Source: Smittia aterrima
Lineage: Eukaryota > Arthropoda > Insecta > Diptera > Chironomidae
Direction: 5' to 3'
NCBI GenBank assembly: GCA_033063855.1
Contig: CP093831.1
Location: 17,670,001 to 17,734,000, forward strand
Length of the DNA: 64,000 bases
Notes under the pieces: model-generated
Told to the model about the DNA's origin: nothing
What the model saw: only the letters and a program-made list of their open reading frames with translations
Databases searched by the model: none
Shown here: positions 53,148 through 64,000 of the stretch, one piece after another
Layout: each line of letters opens with the position of its first letter
Position numbering within the stretch: the stretch's first letter is position 1
Position numbers and translations under genes: made by a program

Positions 53148-56100
53148 TTAAGAAGCTGATAAGTTATCACCGCTGATACAAATAGGAATGCTCGAGCTCC
53201 ATTTTCCATCTTTAAGACATTTCAGCATTTTTGGGCCTTTGATTTCCAAACCGTTGTCACATGAGAAGGTTACACTTTCACCGATCGTGTAGTAGAATTT
53301 AACAGAAGACATCCGACCGCTAATTGCTGTTCCAGGATATGAACAAGCTCGAACACCTTGAATTTAATTCGATTTTTATGATAAATGTTGAATCAATTGA
53401 AAGAGTAACTCACATTTCGGAACGGGACCTGACCATCGACCGTTATCTTGGCAAGCAATGATCGGTTGTCCTTGCATCATATACTCTGGATTGCAATTGA
53501 ATTGAACCACATCTCCAGCTTTATACGGCGGAGTGCCTTGAGTGTATCCATTCGCTGGTTGTCCAGGATGAAAGCATTGAACTTCAGAGCAAGTTGGGAA
53601 TGGTCCACTCCATTCGCCTGATGGCAGACAATTTGATTCAGAAGGACCTTTCAAGCCATGACCAGGAGGACATGAGAAAGCTGCTCTGCCACCAACTTCT
53701 CGGCTAATGATTGCAACTCGAGGTGATGTGCCGTTTATCGAAGGCGGGATAGAAACTTCTCCACACTCGACACCTATGTAATTGTCGAAAAACATTGGAT
53801 TTGGATGAAATTGGAATGTTTTCACTTTATCATGAGCCTCTTACTTTCACAAACTGGAAGCGCACTACTCCAATTGCCACTGGCCAAACAAGTAATTTCT
53901 GGTGTTCCAATCAAAGCGTTTCCATTATTGCAAGAGAATTGAACTTTAGTTCCCATTTGAGTTGCTGTTGTACTCAATGCAAGTCCTCGTCTTGGAGTGA
54001 TCTCATTACAATGAACCGCTTTCACTTCGACGTTGACTGAATGTGTGTGTCGTGCTGGTGTCATGCAAGTGTAAACTCCAGAGTCTTGCACTTCAGCATT
54101 GTCGATGCTTAAACGATACTCAAGTGTTGAGTCTCGTCCCTCGTCTGTGTTCCAACCTTCAGGATACGTTCTTGTTTCTCTAAAATATTTAATTACAAAT
54201 CAAAATCATTTGAAAGCTCAATGAGAGTTTAACTTACATAAAATCATGACTGACATTCCATTTTGGAGTTCCAAATCTTCTCATCCACAAACATTCCATG
54301 TGAACTGTCGTTCCAGGATAAACAATAAGCTTCCCGTCATTGCTTTGAGCTATTGGTCCATTATGATGGCGAAGTAAAATTGTTGGAGCTTTTTCCACTG
54401 AAATTTTGAAAGAGCTTTGTCTAACATGAACATGACGAACGAGAGTTTATTTACTCACTCGCATAGTCATTCTCTTGATTTAGTCCATAACAATGAGGCT
54501 TCTGTCCAGTCCATCGGCTTCGGATACAAGTTCGATTATTGCTTCCCGTCATTGTAAACTTTCCGATGTCGACGCATCTGTGGATGTAGAGAATATAATC
54601 GAATTAAGCAACAAGTGGTGGAGAAATCGGTTTCAGGAGATAACGAAATTGTTGAATGAAGTTTCATAGCTCAATGAACTGAAAAATTATTATGAAGCTC
54701 AAAAGTGGTTCGAATTTCAAAAGCTGAAGAGACTACAGAGTGGAAAGACGTTGCAATGGAAGAAGCTCAACTAAGACTTAAAGTTTTAATGGAAAAAGCT
54801 CGAACTAAAAAAATTAACTTGAGCGAGTTGAATTCAATTAAAAAACGTGAAAGTTTGTTTCGAGTTGACGGAAGGCTTAAGTTATTTGCAGTTTTGATTT
54901 TAGTTTCTTTCTTTTATGGAAAGTTCAGTTATTTATTCGACTCGGAAGAGGTGAAAGCTTAAAAATAAAGAAGCTTTTAAAAAGCTTACAACTGATTTCG
55001 TTTCAGTGTTTAATTTCAATGCCTGCTGATCTTGAGAAAGTTTTTCGAAAACCTGACGATTGCAGCTTTTGTCAAGGCATCGACTCAGGTCTGAGGCTCT
55101 CAAACATTAATTCTGAGGAGTTCGAAGAGAAATACGCTTACAGTGGACATGTCGTTGTAGTGACTGATGCAATGAAAAACTGGACAGCGCCAGAAGTCTT
55201 TAACTTTTGGTATTTCAAAAATCTTTACGAAACTGAAGATCCGAAAAGAAAAACTCTCGACTGTCAGTTTTTTCGTTACAAAACGAGTTTTAAGAATCTC
55301 TTTGAGGCTTTCAAAATGGATAAAGAACGAGTAGAGTACGCGCCTGGAACTAATCCTTGGTATTTTGGTTGGAGCAACTGCAACGAACAAATCGCTTCAA
55401 AGTTAAGGAAACATTACGATCGACCTTACTTTCTTCCGAAAACGTCAGAACTTAACTCAATCGATTGGATTTTCATGGGCGGACGGGGACTTGGCGCTCA
55501 TATGCATCTCGACAACATTCGACTCCCTTCCTGGCAAGCTCAACTCAAAGGAACGAAAGAATGGCTTTTGGCACCTCCACCAGAATGTTTATACGTTTGC
55601 AATTCATTCTCAGTGATTGTGAATCCCGGAGATATCAGTAAGACCAACAAATTAAATAGTCTTCTTGATATTTAAAATAATATTTTTGTCGTTCCAGTTG
55701 TTTTAAACACAAACAAATGGTTCCACAAGACGAATGTGTTATCCAACGACATCAGCATTACAATAGGAGCTGAATACGATTAAAGAAAAACATTAATACC
55801 TTGAGATTATTGTCGTTCCTGCTGGAAATTCGACGTAGTTTTCTCTTATTTCCAGATCGTTATAGAAATTCGCAACATGTGGATCAGAATTTTTGAAAAT
55901 GCAAGATCCATTGGCTAGTGGAGTATTGTAGAGTCTCTCGTCGTCATCTGTTAATAAATTTGCTTTAAATGTGAAGAAATCCTTTTGAATGATCTTACCG
56001 CAATCGTGTGCTCGTCCAATCCATTCTCCATCTTCGCAGATAATTTTCCAGGTCGTTCTTTCTCCAGTGATACTCGTCATGCAATTAAACGATATTTCAG

Positions 56101-59100
56101 TTCCCGCTGGATAAGTTTCTTCAGCATCTTCGGCAGCTTCAGAACCTGGAGCTGGAGATTCGGTGACTAACTCATTTTTGTAAATCAACATAGCGAGTTC
56201 TCTCGATGGTGCAGCACAATCGCTTTCCTCCGCAGAACTTGTCATATTTCCTTCGTCAATGTTAAAACTCATGCTCTCATCATCGTCTCTTGATTTTCTC
56301 GACTGTGAGAAGCTGCAACTTATTGTTTGTGGCGTTAGTGAACCTAAAGCGCAATCCATTTGAACTGGAGGAATTGCATTGCCATCACCACTTTCACATT
56401 GAACCATCACATGTGATCCATGAGCAACAGTCAAGCCAGCTCGGTAGCCTCCTTGATAAATTGCGTGCATGACTTCAGGTAAGACACAAGGAGCTGGCAG
56501 ACATTCTGGTAAATTACTCGATGACCAATTTCCATCAATGCATTTAACGTTATTCAATCCTTGAATGTTGTAGCCAATGTCGCATTGAAATGAAATTGCT
56601 CCGCCGTTGTCGACTTTATCCATTGGAGTCAAGGATGTCGCGTTGGATCTTGTTTGTTCAGCTATTGAATCAGACGACAACATTTCGTGATATTTTCCAT
56701 GTTCAATTGATGGAACGAAACAAGGTTCTGATAAAAAATTAATTAGTTTAAATAAATTGAAAACCGTTTCAAGTCTCACTTAAACTACAAAATGGTTTCA
56801 CAGGCTTCCAAACTCCTTTGTTGCATCTCACAGTTGAATTCGCTGTTTGAATGTTTGAGTTGAAACCGTTGTCGCAAGTAATCTTTAAGACCATTCCATG
56901 TCCGAATGACTCGTTTTGATTTTTTGGTGGTTTGACTACTTCAATTTGCATGTGATCGGGGTTCACTAAAGGTTCGCATGGTCCGCGATGTTTCTTCCTT
57001 CCATTGCCAGGTTCATCATCATCGCCTGAAATAAAAATTGGTAAACCAAAATTTTCGGATCAACTCAATCTTCATACTTTTTGAATCTTCGTCAGTTTCT
57101 CTTTTCCTTCGAACCATTTGCGATTGCAGTTGAGCATAAATGTCAGCAGCAATGTTTGCAGAGCTGTTAACTTTCTTCAAGTTCTCAAAAGCTTCATCGA
57201 CTCCGTAATGTCTCTCGTTGTTGTTATTATTCGAATACGAGGGATAATAATTCGAAACAGTTTCATTGTGATTGGCTTCATATCGATAAGGACGAACTGG
57301 GTCGTTGATGCTCGGAAGAGCAACAGGCGGTCCCATCTCATTTTCGTACTCTTCGTTTTGAAGATCGTTGCTGAAAGTTCTGGCTTTGTGAGTTGCTCGA
57401 TAGCGGAACTCGGGATTATTGTAAGAGTTGTACCAACGACCATCCTGAACTTGCATCTTCTTCGTGTTTTTCACTTCTTCTGTTGATTGCAGTGGATGGC
57501 TGTTGTTAGAAAGCTGTTGAGTTTTTAATTTTGGATTAGGAAAAAGATTTTTCACGTAGTTGCGATAACGAGCTTTGATCTTCTCGTAATATTTTGAATA
57601 AGCTTTGTCAATTTCACTGTAGTCGCGACTTTCGCGTTTCTCAATACTTCTTTGTCGTCTGACTTCAATTTTAATTGCTTCACGATTTTGTTTAATCAGT
57701 TCGAACATTCTTCGACCACGATAATCTTCAACGTTACGCTTTTCTCTGTTGGAAGCTACTTTTACGAAATCTTCGACAACACGATGATCGAAATGCTTTC
57801 GTTTAATGTTTCGATAATGATTCAACAAGAATTTTCCTCTCGCAAACTTAATGTCAACTGATCGCTTCTTACGATTCCATCGTAATCTTGGATGTTGACC
57901 AGGAAGACACTCAGGAAGTTCGGATGGCGACCATTTTCCTCCAATACAAGTTGCGCCTGACTGTTAAAGATTTCTTGCTTCAATTAATTAATCTTAGAAT
58001 CAGTAAATCAATCACTCACGCTAACTGGTCCGTTCTCTAGGACGTAACCTTTATCGCAATCGTACATAATCTGCTTATTATTGATGACTTTCTTTACGTA
58101 AGGTCGATAATCGTAAAGTCCCATGTTGCCGACTAACAAAACTTTCCCGTTAGCAATGTAGCCAGGGAATTGACAGTAAACTGAGGAATATTAAAAGTTT
58201 TTGTACACTCAGAGCTTTCATTTCTTGCTGAAAATCTTACCTTCTTGACATATTGGTGTCTCTCCTGTCCAATTACCAAACGAACATGTCAAGATATTTT
58301 CATTCTGATCAGTGATTGGCTTCCCCGAGGGCGTAGCAAGTTGCCATCCATCTTTACACTTAAATCGAGCTTTCATTCCATGTTCAGTCTTTGGTGAGAT
58401 TACCATTCCAAACTTGGGCGGTTTCGGAAGAACCTTGCACCGAGCTGGAACACATCTTGGAATTGTTGACCAAGTTCCGTTGTTGCACGTTGGCGGAGAG
58501 AGAGACGATAAGGGAAACTCGTAATGCTCATCACAGATGACTTCAAGAATCGTTCCATGTCTAACTTTGCTACTTCCTCCAGTTCCCATGTGAGCTGATG
58601 GAACTGTCGTTGCGTTTGAATCCGGTATCTCCATCTCAATGGGAACGACAATTCCTTGCGAGACTGTTGGTACGACACAAGGAGCCAAACATTGAGGCAA
58701 TGCATATCTCCATCGTCCATCAATTTGACAAACTGTCGAAGTGTTTCCAACAAGAAGCATTTCACCTTGACATCTGAAGATTATGCTTGCGCCTAATCCA
58801 AACCCGGCTTCAGTGTTTTCCAACCAACCATTGTACAATGTTCCTGGATGTCCACAATTGATTTCTTTGCATGTTGGTAAACTTCCCGACCATTTCTTAT
58901 CAGCACCACAACGTCTCGAACTTTCACCGACTAATGTGTATCCATAGCGACACTCGTAGCTTACCACAGAGTTGTACGAGACACTCGTGTAGATTGCCTT
59001 TCCGTTGCGTGGATTATCAGGCAGGGGACATTGCACCGCCGTCACCACTGAAAATATTGAAAGCAACTTGAGTCATCTTTTAAATTAGCTAGCGCAATGA

Positions 59101-60646
59101 ATATTGAAGCAGCGAGATAAATGAAAGAAAACATCCTCAATTGCGATAACTAATTTATTCAACCAATTCGGGGGAAGCGTTACACAATGAGTGGAATGAT
59201 CTACACATCAAATTACATCAACTTCAATTCTACGGAGCATCGAGCATAACTTAGGTTAAAGCTTTGTATGAAAAATAAAAAGAAACTAAAGTTATTTCGT
59301 GAAGCAGATAGAATGATTGTCTTTGTACTCACAGACACAGGTCGGAAGCTCTTTCGGCGACCACGCGCCATCAGCTTGGCAGTCCGCCGCTTGCTTTCCA
59401 ACAAGCTCGTAGCCTTCGCCACAATGATATGTGATTCGGCAGCCAAACGTGTAGCATTCTCCAGCATGCCAACCATGCGCGGGGTCAGCCGGCTGACCAC
59501 AAGTTCGGGGTTCACACGAAATGTCAGGCCCGTACCTGAAAGAAATCCGTTGTCGATGAAGATTCTTGTTTTCTATAAATTCTCACCAACTAGCTTGACC
59601 ATCAATTGCCAAACATTTAGCTCGAGGAAAACCAGCAGTGGCGTAGCCAGTATGACAGTGATATTGAACAGTCGAGTCCAAATCGAACGTTGCTTGTTCG
59701 GGAAGCGCGGAATGACGTGCGTGCTCGATCGTTGGCGGTACTAAGCAGTAAATATTTTGTTTGCAAGCTGGCTCCGATCCACTCCAATGACCTTGAATTA
59801 CAATTTGCGTCAATCTCATCTTCTAAGTTGATTCAAAACGAAGCTCGATATTACCGTATGCCTGACAAATTCTGCTTTGCAAGCCAACAACGTGATAGCC
59901 GTGATTGCAAGTGTAGCTTGCTCGCGATCCAAACGTTCGACCTGACATTACGACAGTTCCAAGCGCTGGATGTTGCAATTCTGGGCATTCGCGATCTGGT
60001 TTGATGCAAGACATACCACATGCTCCATCGCACAGGCATTTCTTCTTCTTACTCTTACAATCTTCGTCTGACGAGCATTTTCTCAAGCATTTTTGACCTA
60101 TAAAGACTTTTCTAGTCTTGATTTAAATTGATTTTAAATTAGCGTTCACCTAATAGGGTTGCTTGTTCTTCGTCTCGAGGGCAGTCAGGTGATGGATGAT
60201 TTCTAGGATTTTTATAAACACGACCATCATCATCAGCTTCAGCAGAGTCGTCGTCTTCATCGAAGTCTTCATCTGGATCTTCAGTTGCACTACTTGGAGT
60301 TGCAGGAATGCTCAAGCCTACAAAAAAAAGGTTCCTCTTTCAAATGATTCTCCGAACTTGTCGAAAAACAGATGATTGCCGTTCACAACCGAATCGAAAG
60401 TAAACAAAAATGTGTGAAAACCTCCCACGCGCACCCATACTCCACAATTTTTCATTTCGCCTTCCCAGCACGTGCTTGAGAATTCGGTAGGATGAGGTAG
60501 TCAGCTGGAGTTAGCAGCTGACTCGAGAGAATGTAAATAATCTCGATATTCGAATCTCACTCCGCTTTCTCCCACCCACAAATCTCACCTCGTTGAAAAA
60601 AAATGGCTGAAAACAAGACAACCCAGAAAAGTTGGGGATGTTTCAT
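53148..60646 (-). CDS. Hasp: Secreted WAP/CCP/Ig multidomain protein, Hig/Hasp synaptic-cleft family
   Basis: Sixteen exons (60646-60589, 60317-60150, 60097-59855, 59791-59587, 59535-59333, 59047-58241, 58180-58020, 57960-57078, 57025-56780, 56727-55999, 55947-55800, 54577-54459, 54397-54238, 54179-53845, 53773-53414, 53356-53148) give 1677 residues. Order: signal peptide (MKHPQLFWVVLFSAIFFQ), acidic stretch, WAP-like cysteine cluster (CLRKCSSDEDC, CLCDGACGMSC), about eight CCP/sushi modules, a basic non-CCP insert of about 250 residues bounded by RKKR and RRKR, about five more CCPs, one Ig domain (AEVQDSGVYTCMTPARHTHS) and four terminal CCPs. CCPs are recognised by repeated C...G..C...G.W....P.C. 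Drosophila Hig and Hasp are matrix proteins of cholinergic synaptic clefts; the WAP cluster points to Hasp. That assignment is inference. The stop is TAA after SGDNLSAS. Confidence 0.85.
54756..55783 (+). CDS. Membrane-anchored JmjC/cupin-like Fe(II)/2-oxoglutarate dioxygenase, nested
   Basis: Exons 54756-54950, 55007-55637 and 55698-55783 give 303 residues. A charged N-terminus precedes one membrane helix (LKLFAVLILVSFFYG), suggesting a type II anchor with the enzyme facing the lumen. The catalytic part has GGRGLGAHMHLDN, whose HxD is the first half of the iron triad, and NTNKWFHKTNV with the distal His. The cupin strands WQAQLKGTKEWLLAPPPE and IVNPGDI lie between. Hydroxylation or demethylation of a protein is likely; the substrate is unknown. 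JMJD8-like or PSR-like proteins are possible relatives. The gene sits entirely inside an intron (54578-55799) of the minus-strand CCP gene, with its stop 16 bp from that gene's splice donor. Confidence 0.78.
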
Positions 60647-62211
60647 CGTTTTTTCGACACAAATTTCGTTCGTTTCTTCAAACTTTTTCACTTCTCATAT
60701 TCAGAGTCACTTTAGCAATTGAAGAGCATAATTGACAGTGCTCAAAATGTAGATTTAACTGAACTAAATTGAATTACACTGAGGAGCAAAGATTTTATAC
60801 GCGACGCGAGATAATCTCAACTACTGTTCTACTTCTGCGCTGCAAATCTGGTTGTTGAAGCTTTTCGAGGAGCTTTCAAAATAATTTTAAATTGAGTTAT
60901 TCTTGAACTTGTTTGATGTTTAAAACTTTCTTGAAATAATTTGAGGGTAATGCTAAAGCGAAATTAAATTTTAAAAGCTTTTAACCTTTTAGCCTTAAGT
61001 TTTATCAAAATAAGAGAGCTTTCAGGACTTTGCAAGATCATGTGGCGAAGTGTAGAAAGAGCTCAGTAACTTACGAGAGCTTTTTCGGAAAGCTCATTCG
61101 AACTTGGAGAGAAGATTGGAAAATTTCTCAAATCCTCTCGATTTCTGGACAATTTTCTCTCAGTTTTCGAAATTTTCCTCTCACTTTTCTCTTGAATTTC
61201 CACGTGCTCGGCGATAAATCTTGAAGTAACAAGTAAAAGAACCTGTTGAATTGGATTTTTGTCATGATATATTTTAAGCGACTCATAAATTACACATTAC
61301 AATTTACAACTATTTATTGAATTTAGATTTACGTTTTACGCATAAACAATGAAGGTAAACTCAAAATACCAAGGTAATAAATAGGTTCCAGCCTATGATC
61401 TCATGCCAGATGAGGTTTCATTAAATCTTAGTTTACATCTTAGTAAGTTTTGAGACTTGAGACACTAGTTTTTTGCTTGTTTCGTTAAAACATCTTTCCA
61501 TGATCTGAATGCATGAAATTTGATAATATTAAGCTCTAAAGCGACTTTGCTAAGAATTTTAGCTAATCTAAAGATCTATTTTCCAAATTTTGCCTTTTAT
61601 GAAAAGCTTTTGAATCGTGTCCCAAAAATATTGGAAACCTTTAACTTTCCTTAAACTTTTGACATAATTCAAACCTTCCTCGAATTTTCTGTTGGATTGT
61701 TCTAAACTCTCCATCTACAACAAATATTTTCTTTTCTAAAACTTTAACATTTTCTTCGGCGTCTTCTCAATGTCAGAAACATAACGACCCGAAGAAATAT
61801 TATTCAATATGATTTATGACGGAGTGCTCGAAACAAACTTTTTGGCATTAAAATTGAATTCTTCTCTTATTTTCATAATTTTGCGTTTAATGAGACATAA
61901 ATGCTTGTTTGCTTGTTTTGTGACTATTTTGATTAATAATTAATGTTATTGAAAGAAGAATAATTGAGAAACTCGCTTTGCGATTAAAAACATTCGCGTG
62001 ATAAATCATAACGAGAGCAGAACAAGAAACTCTCATCATGCTATCGCAGTTTATTTCAGCGATCGTGCGATAATTTGAGCGATGGAATTCAATGAAATTA
62101 TCCTACCTACTACATTAAAATTGTTTTTTTTCTCACATCAACGAGTGAGATTTTTTGTAACGCGATTGAACTCATGACTAGTTTGATTCAAAAAACGACG
62201 ACATTAAACAT
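60647..62211. other. Intergenic region upstream of the CCP protein
   Basis: About 1.56 kb of AT-rich DNA, including the 5' flank of the WAP/CCP gene and the 3' flank of the WD40 gene. Frequent short pyrimidine and AT runs; no coding frame, repeat or RNA gene recognised. Confidence 0.45.
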
Positions 62212-64000
62212 TTAGTCTTTTAAATCGAAATCTTTAGCTTCATTCTCTTTGTTGCCGAACGTTGAGCTTTGATTTTTGTCAAATTCTTCGTAGTCGCCGC
62301 CCTTCAGCTCAAGCGTCATCAACTTCGCAGAGTTTTTCAATGCCAGAACGATAAGCTTTCCGTTTGATGTCAACTCGCAGGCGGTAATTTGTTTCGATGG
62401 CGTGTAAACCGCCAAAGATGTTCCTAGAAAATAAAATTTCTATCAAAATCTGAATTTTAATCAAGAAGTTTCGTTCGTCAAACCTGAATTTAAATCCCAT
62501 AAGCGAATCGATCGATCACGTCCTTCAATGTCACCTGACAACAATGTCTTTCCAAGAGGATCCAACTTCAATAAAGTCACTGGAGCATTATGACCTAAGT
62601 TTAAATGCAAAATGTCAGTAAAAGTTTGTTCATTCAAATGTAAAATGATTTACCGGTTAACGAGCATCGACAGTTTCCAGTTACCAAGTCCCAAATTAGA
62701 ATTCTCGAATCTTCTAGTCCAGCTATGACGCAAGTGTTTGCTTGCGAAATGGCCAGTGAGACTGTATTGCACGATGGCTTCCACTTTTTGAATAAAGTTC
62801 CACTTTGAAGATCATAAACGACTATAAAGTTAGGAGAAGGCTCAGCAAGTTCCTTGGCAACGACACAGACGTAGGACCCTTCATGTGTTATTGCCGAGAG
62901 TGATGTGATGAACTGAGAAATAAAATTAGAAATAGGTTGTTGAATATTTAGGATAATTGTTGTCTTACGTCATGATGTGGGATCCTCAAGTCGTACAGCA
63001 ACTTTCGTTGAGTCAAATGCCAAACAAGCAATGGGAATGGCTTCTGTGTTTCATCGCCACACACAAGAATCCTTTAAAAATTTTATTTAAAATGCAATGT
63101 TATCTCAAGCAATTCAATGTTTTATTTAGCAAGCTCACCTTCCATCACCCGACACGAGTAACGAATTCAAAAATCTGTCTTCTCCTGCTTTGAAAGTCGT
63201 AACGCAATCTCCCGACTCGAGGTTCATAAGATTAACATACATTCGATTACGCGATAAGCAAACTAAATGCTGTGGATCGTGTAGACCGAAATATGGCATC
63301 TTCTGGTTCATGACACCTTTGAGCGTGACCTTTTCCGAAAAAGAAATAAAAAATATTTTTAGATTGTTGAGTTCATTAGAATTCGTGAGCTGTGACTACC
63401 TTGAATTTCCCTTCGTTCAAGTCGAGCACGCGAATTTCTCGTTTGCATAAGACCGCAAGATCAAAATCGCCCACTGGACACACCGACGATGGTTGCGGAA
63501 CGCCTTTCAATGTTCGTACCTTTGTACAACTGTAATCAAAGTTTATTAAATCAAAAGATAATTTAAAGTTCTGTGGAACTCACGTTAAAACATTCCAAAC
63601 ACAAATTTCTTCACGATCTGTACTCAATGAAATAACAAAGTTCTCGTCGGAGTTTGTGTTGATGAGGGAATCGTATCCGTTCTTGTTTGACTCTTCGTCG
63701 TCGTCTTTTGCTTGATCATCTTCCTCTGATGTTTCAATTCTCTCAACCCTCAGAATCTTTTGATCCTGAATTTCCTTGCTCCATCCCTGAATGATTGAAT
63801 CGTTGGCGACTTCCTTACGTTTCGATGACTCTCGTTTGATGTACGTTGAAAGCAACGAGTAAATTTGTTGGGCATCATAATTGAGTGGTTTGAAATGAAT
63901 TTGTAAAAACTTTCTCAAAAAGAGAAGATGCTCGCTAGGTTTGCTGGCTATGGGCGATTGTGTCTCGGACTCTCGAGACTTTGGTGGAATTATTAAAAAT
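62212..64000 (-). CDS. WD40-repeat protein, NWD1/NWD2-like C-terminal part (5' truncated by window)
   Basis: Exons visible: from beyond 64000 to 63584, then 63529-63400, 63329-63139, 63071-62969, 62912-62654, 62594-62484 and 62423-62212. The last five or so contain WD40 blades (IAGLEDSRILIWDLVTGNCR, EGRDRSIRLWDLNSG, LQSGTLFKKWKP). Strings such as LKGVMNQKMPYFGLHDPQHL, FKAGEDRFLNSLLVSGDGR and CGDETQKPFPLLVW resemble NACHT-and-WD-repeat proteins 1 and 2. The upstream NACHT ATPase would then lie beyond the window. An acidic insert (EEDDQAKDDDEESN) interrupts the first visible blade. The C-terminus ends AKDFDLKD. Function is not established here; WD propellers act as interaction scaffolds. Confidence 0.78.

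Noticed and set aside
1..64000. CRISPR arrays, operons, riboswitches and tRNA or rRNA genes
   Set aside because: Looked for and not seen. The tandem structures here are gene duplications, a minisatellite and transposon ends in a eukaryotic genome; no tRNA cloverleaf was recognised by eye, though a tRNA search program would be needed to exclude one.

Overview
The window is nuclear DNA from a dipteran insect, most likely a nematoceran (midge or mosquito-like) fly. The case rests on AT-rich intergenic DNA, very short introns (mostly 50-70 bp), a tandem array of 7tm_6 odorant receptors, a divergent ionotropic receptor, an i-type lysozyme and a Hig/Hasp-type synaptic-cleft protein. No prokaryotic or viral genes were seen. 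Exon structures were assembled by hand from GT-AG (rarely GC-AG) junctions that keep frame; nearly every multi-exon gene closes to an exact multiple of three.

Layout. 1-596: 3'-truncated cytochrome b561-type protein (-). 1279-9201: odorant receptor cluster (+) with four intact genes, one pseudogene and exon relics, followed by a Tc1/mariner-like element (9248-10709) with about 50-bp inverted ends and no readable transposase. 10716-11986: two unrecognised minus-strand genes or gene remnants. 12266-16729: housekeeping and small genes: CCDC115/Vma22 (-), SRP72 (+), a GNAT-fold acyltransferase (+) and an i-type lysozyme (+). 17344-25411: a complete 20-exon receptor guanylyl cyclase (-). 26754-28830: GMC oxidoreductase (-).

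29371-35790: four nearly identical 1605-bp tandem units, each carrying one intronless gene for a leucine-rich-repeat plus BTB/POZ protein. This recent amplification of an unusual domain fusion is the most unusual block in the window. 36116-38690: Sirt7 (-). 39108-41705: type I membrane glycoprotein with a mucin-like stretch and a 12-bp minisatellite in its intron. 42241-43244: Nup35. 43474-47042: three tandem secretory cyclophilins; the middle one has lost active-site residues. 47584-49245: SMYD-type TPR/MYND/SET protein. 49828-52619: divergent ionotropic receptor whose last intron holds a 737-bp MITE-like element. 53148-60646: a 16-exon secreted protein with a WAP-like cluster, about 17 CCP/sushi modules and one Ig domain (Hig/Hasp family). 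One of its introns contains a complete antisense gene for a membrane-anchored JmjC-like dioxygenase. 62212-64000: C-terminal part of an NWD1/NWD2-like WD40 protein, continuing past the window edge.

The genes form no pathway. What recurs is local tandem duplication in sensory or accessory families (odorant receptors, LRR-BTB, cyclophilins, and a duplicated leader next to the ionotropic receptor) set among single-copy conserved genes.
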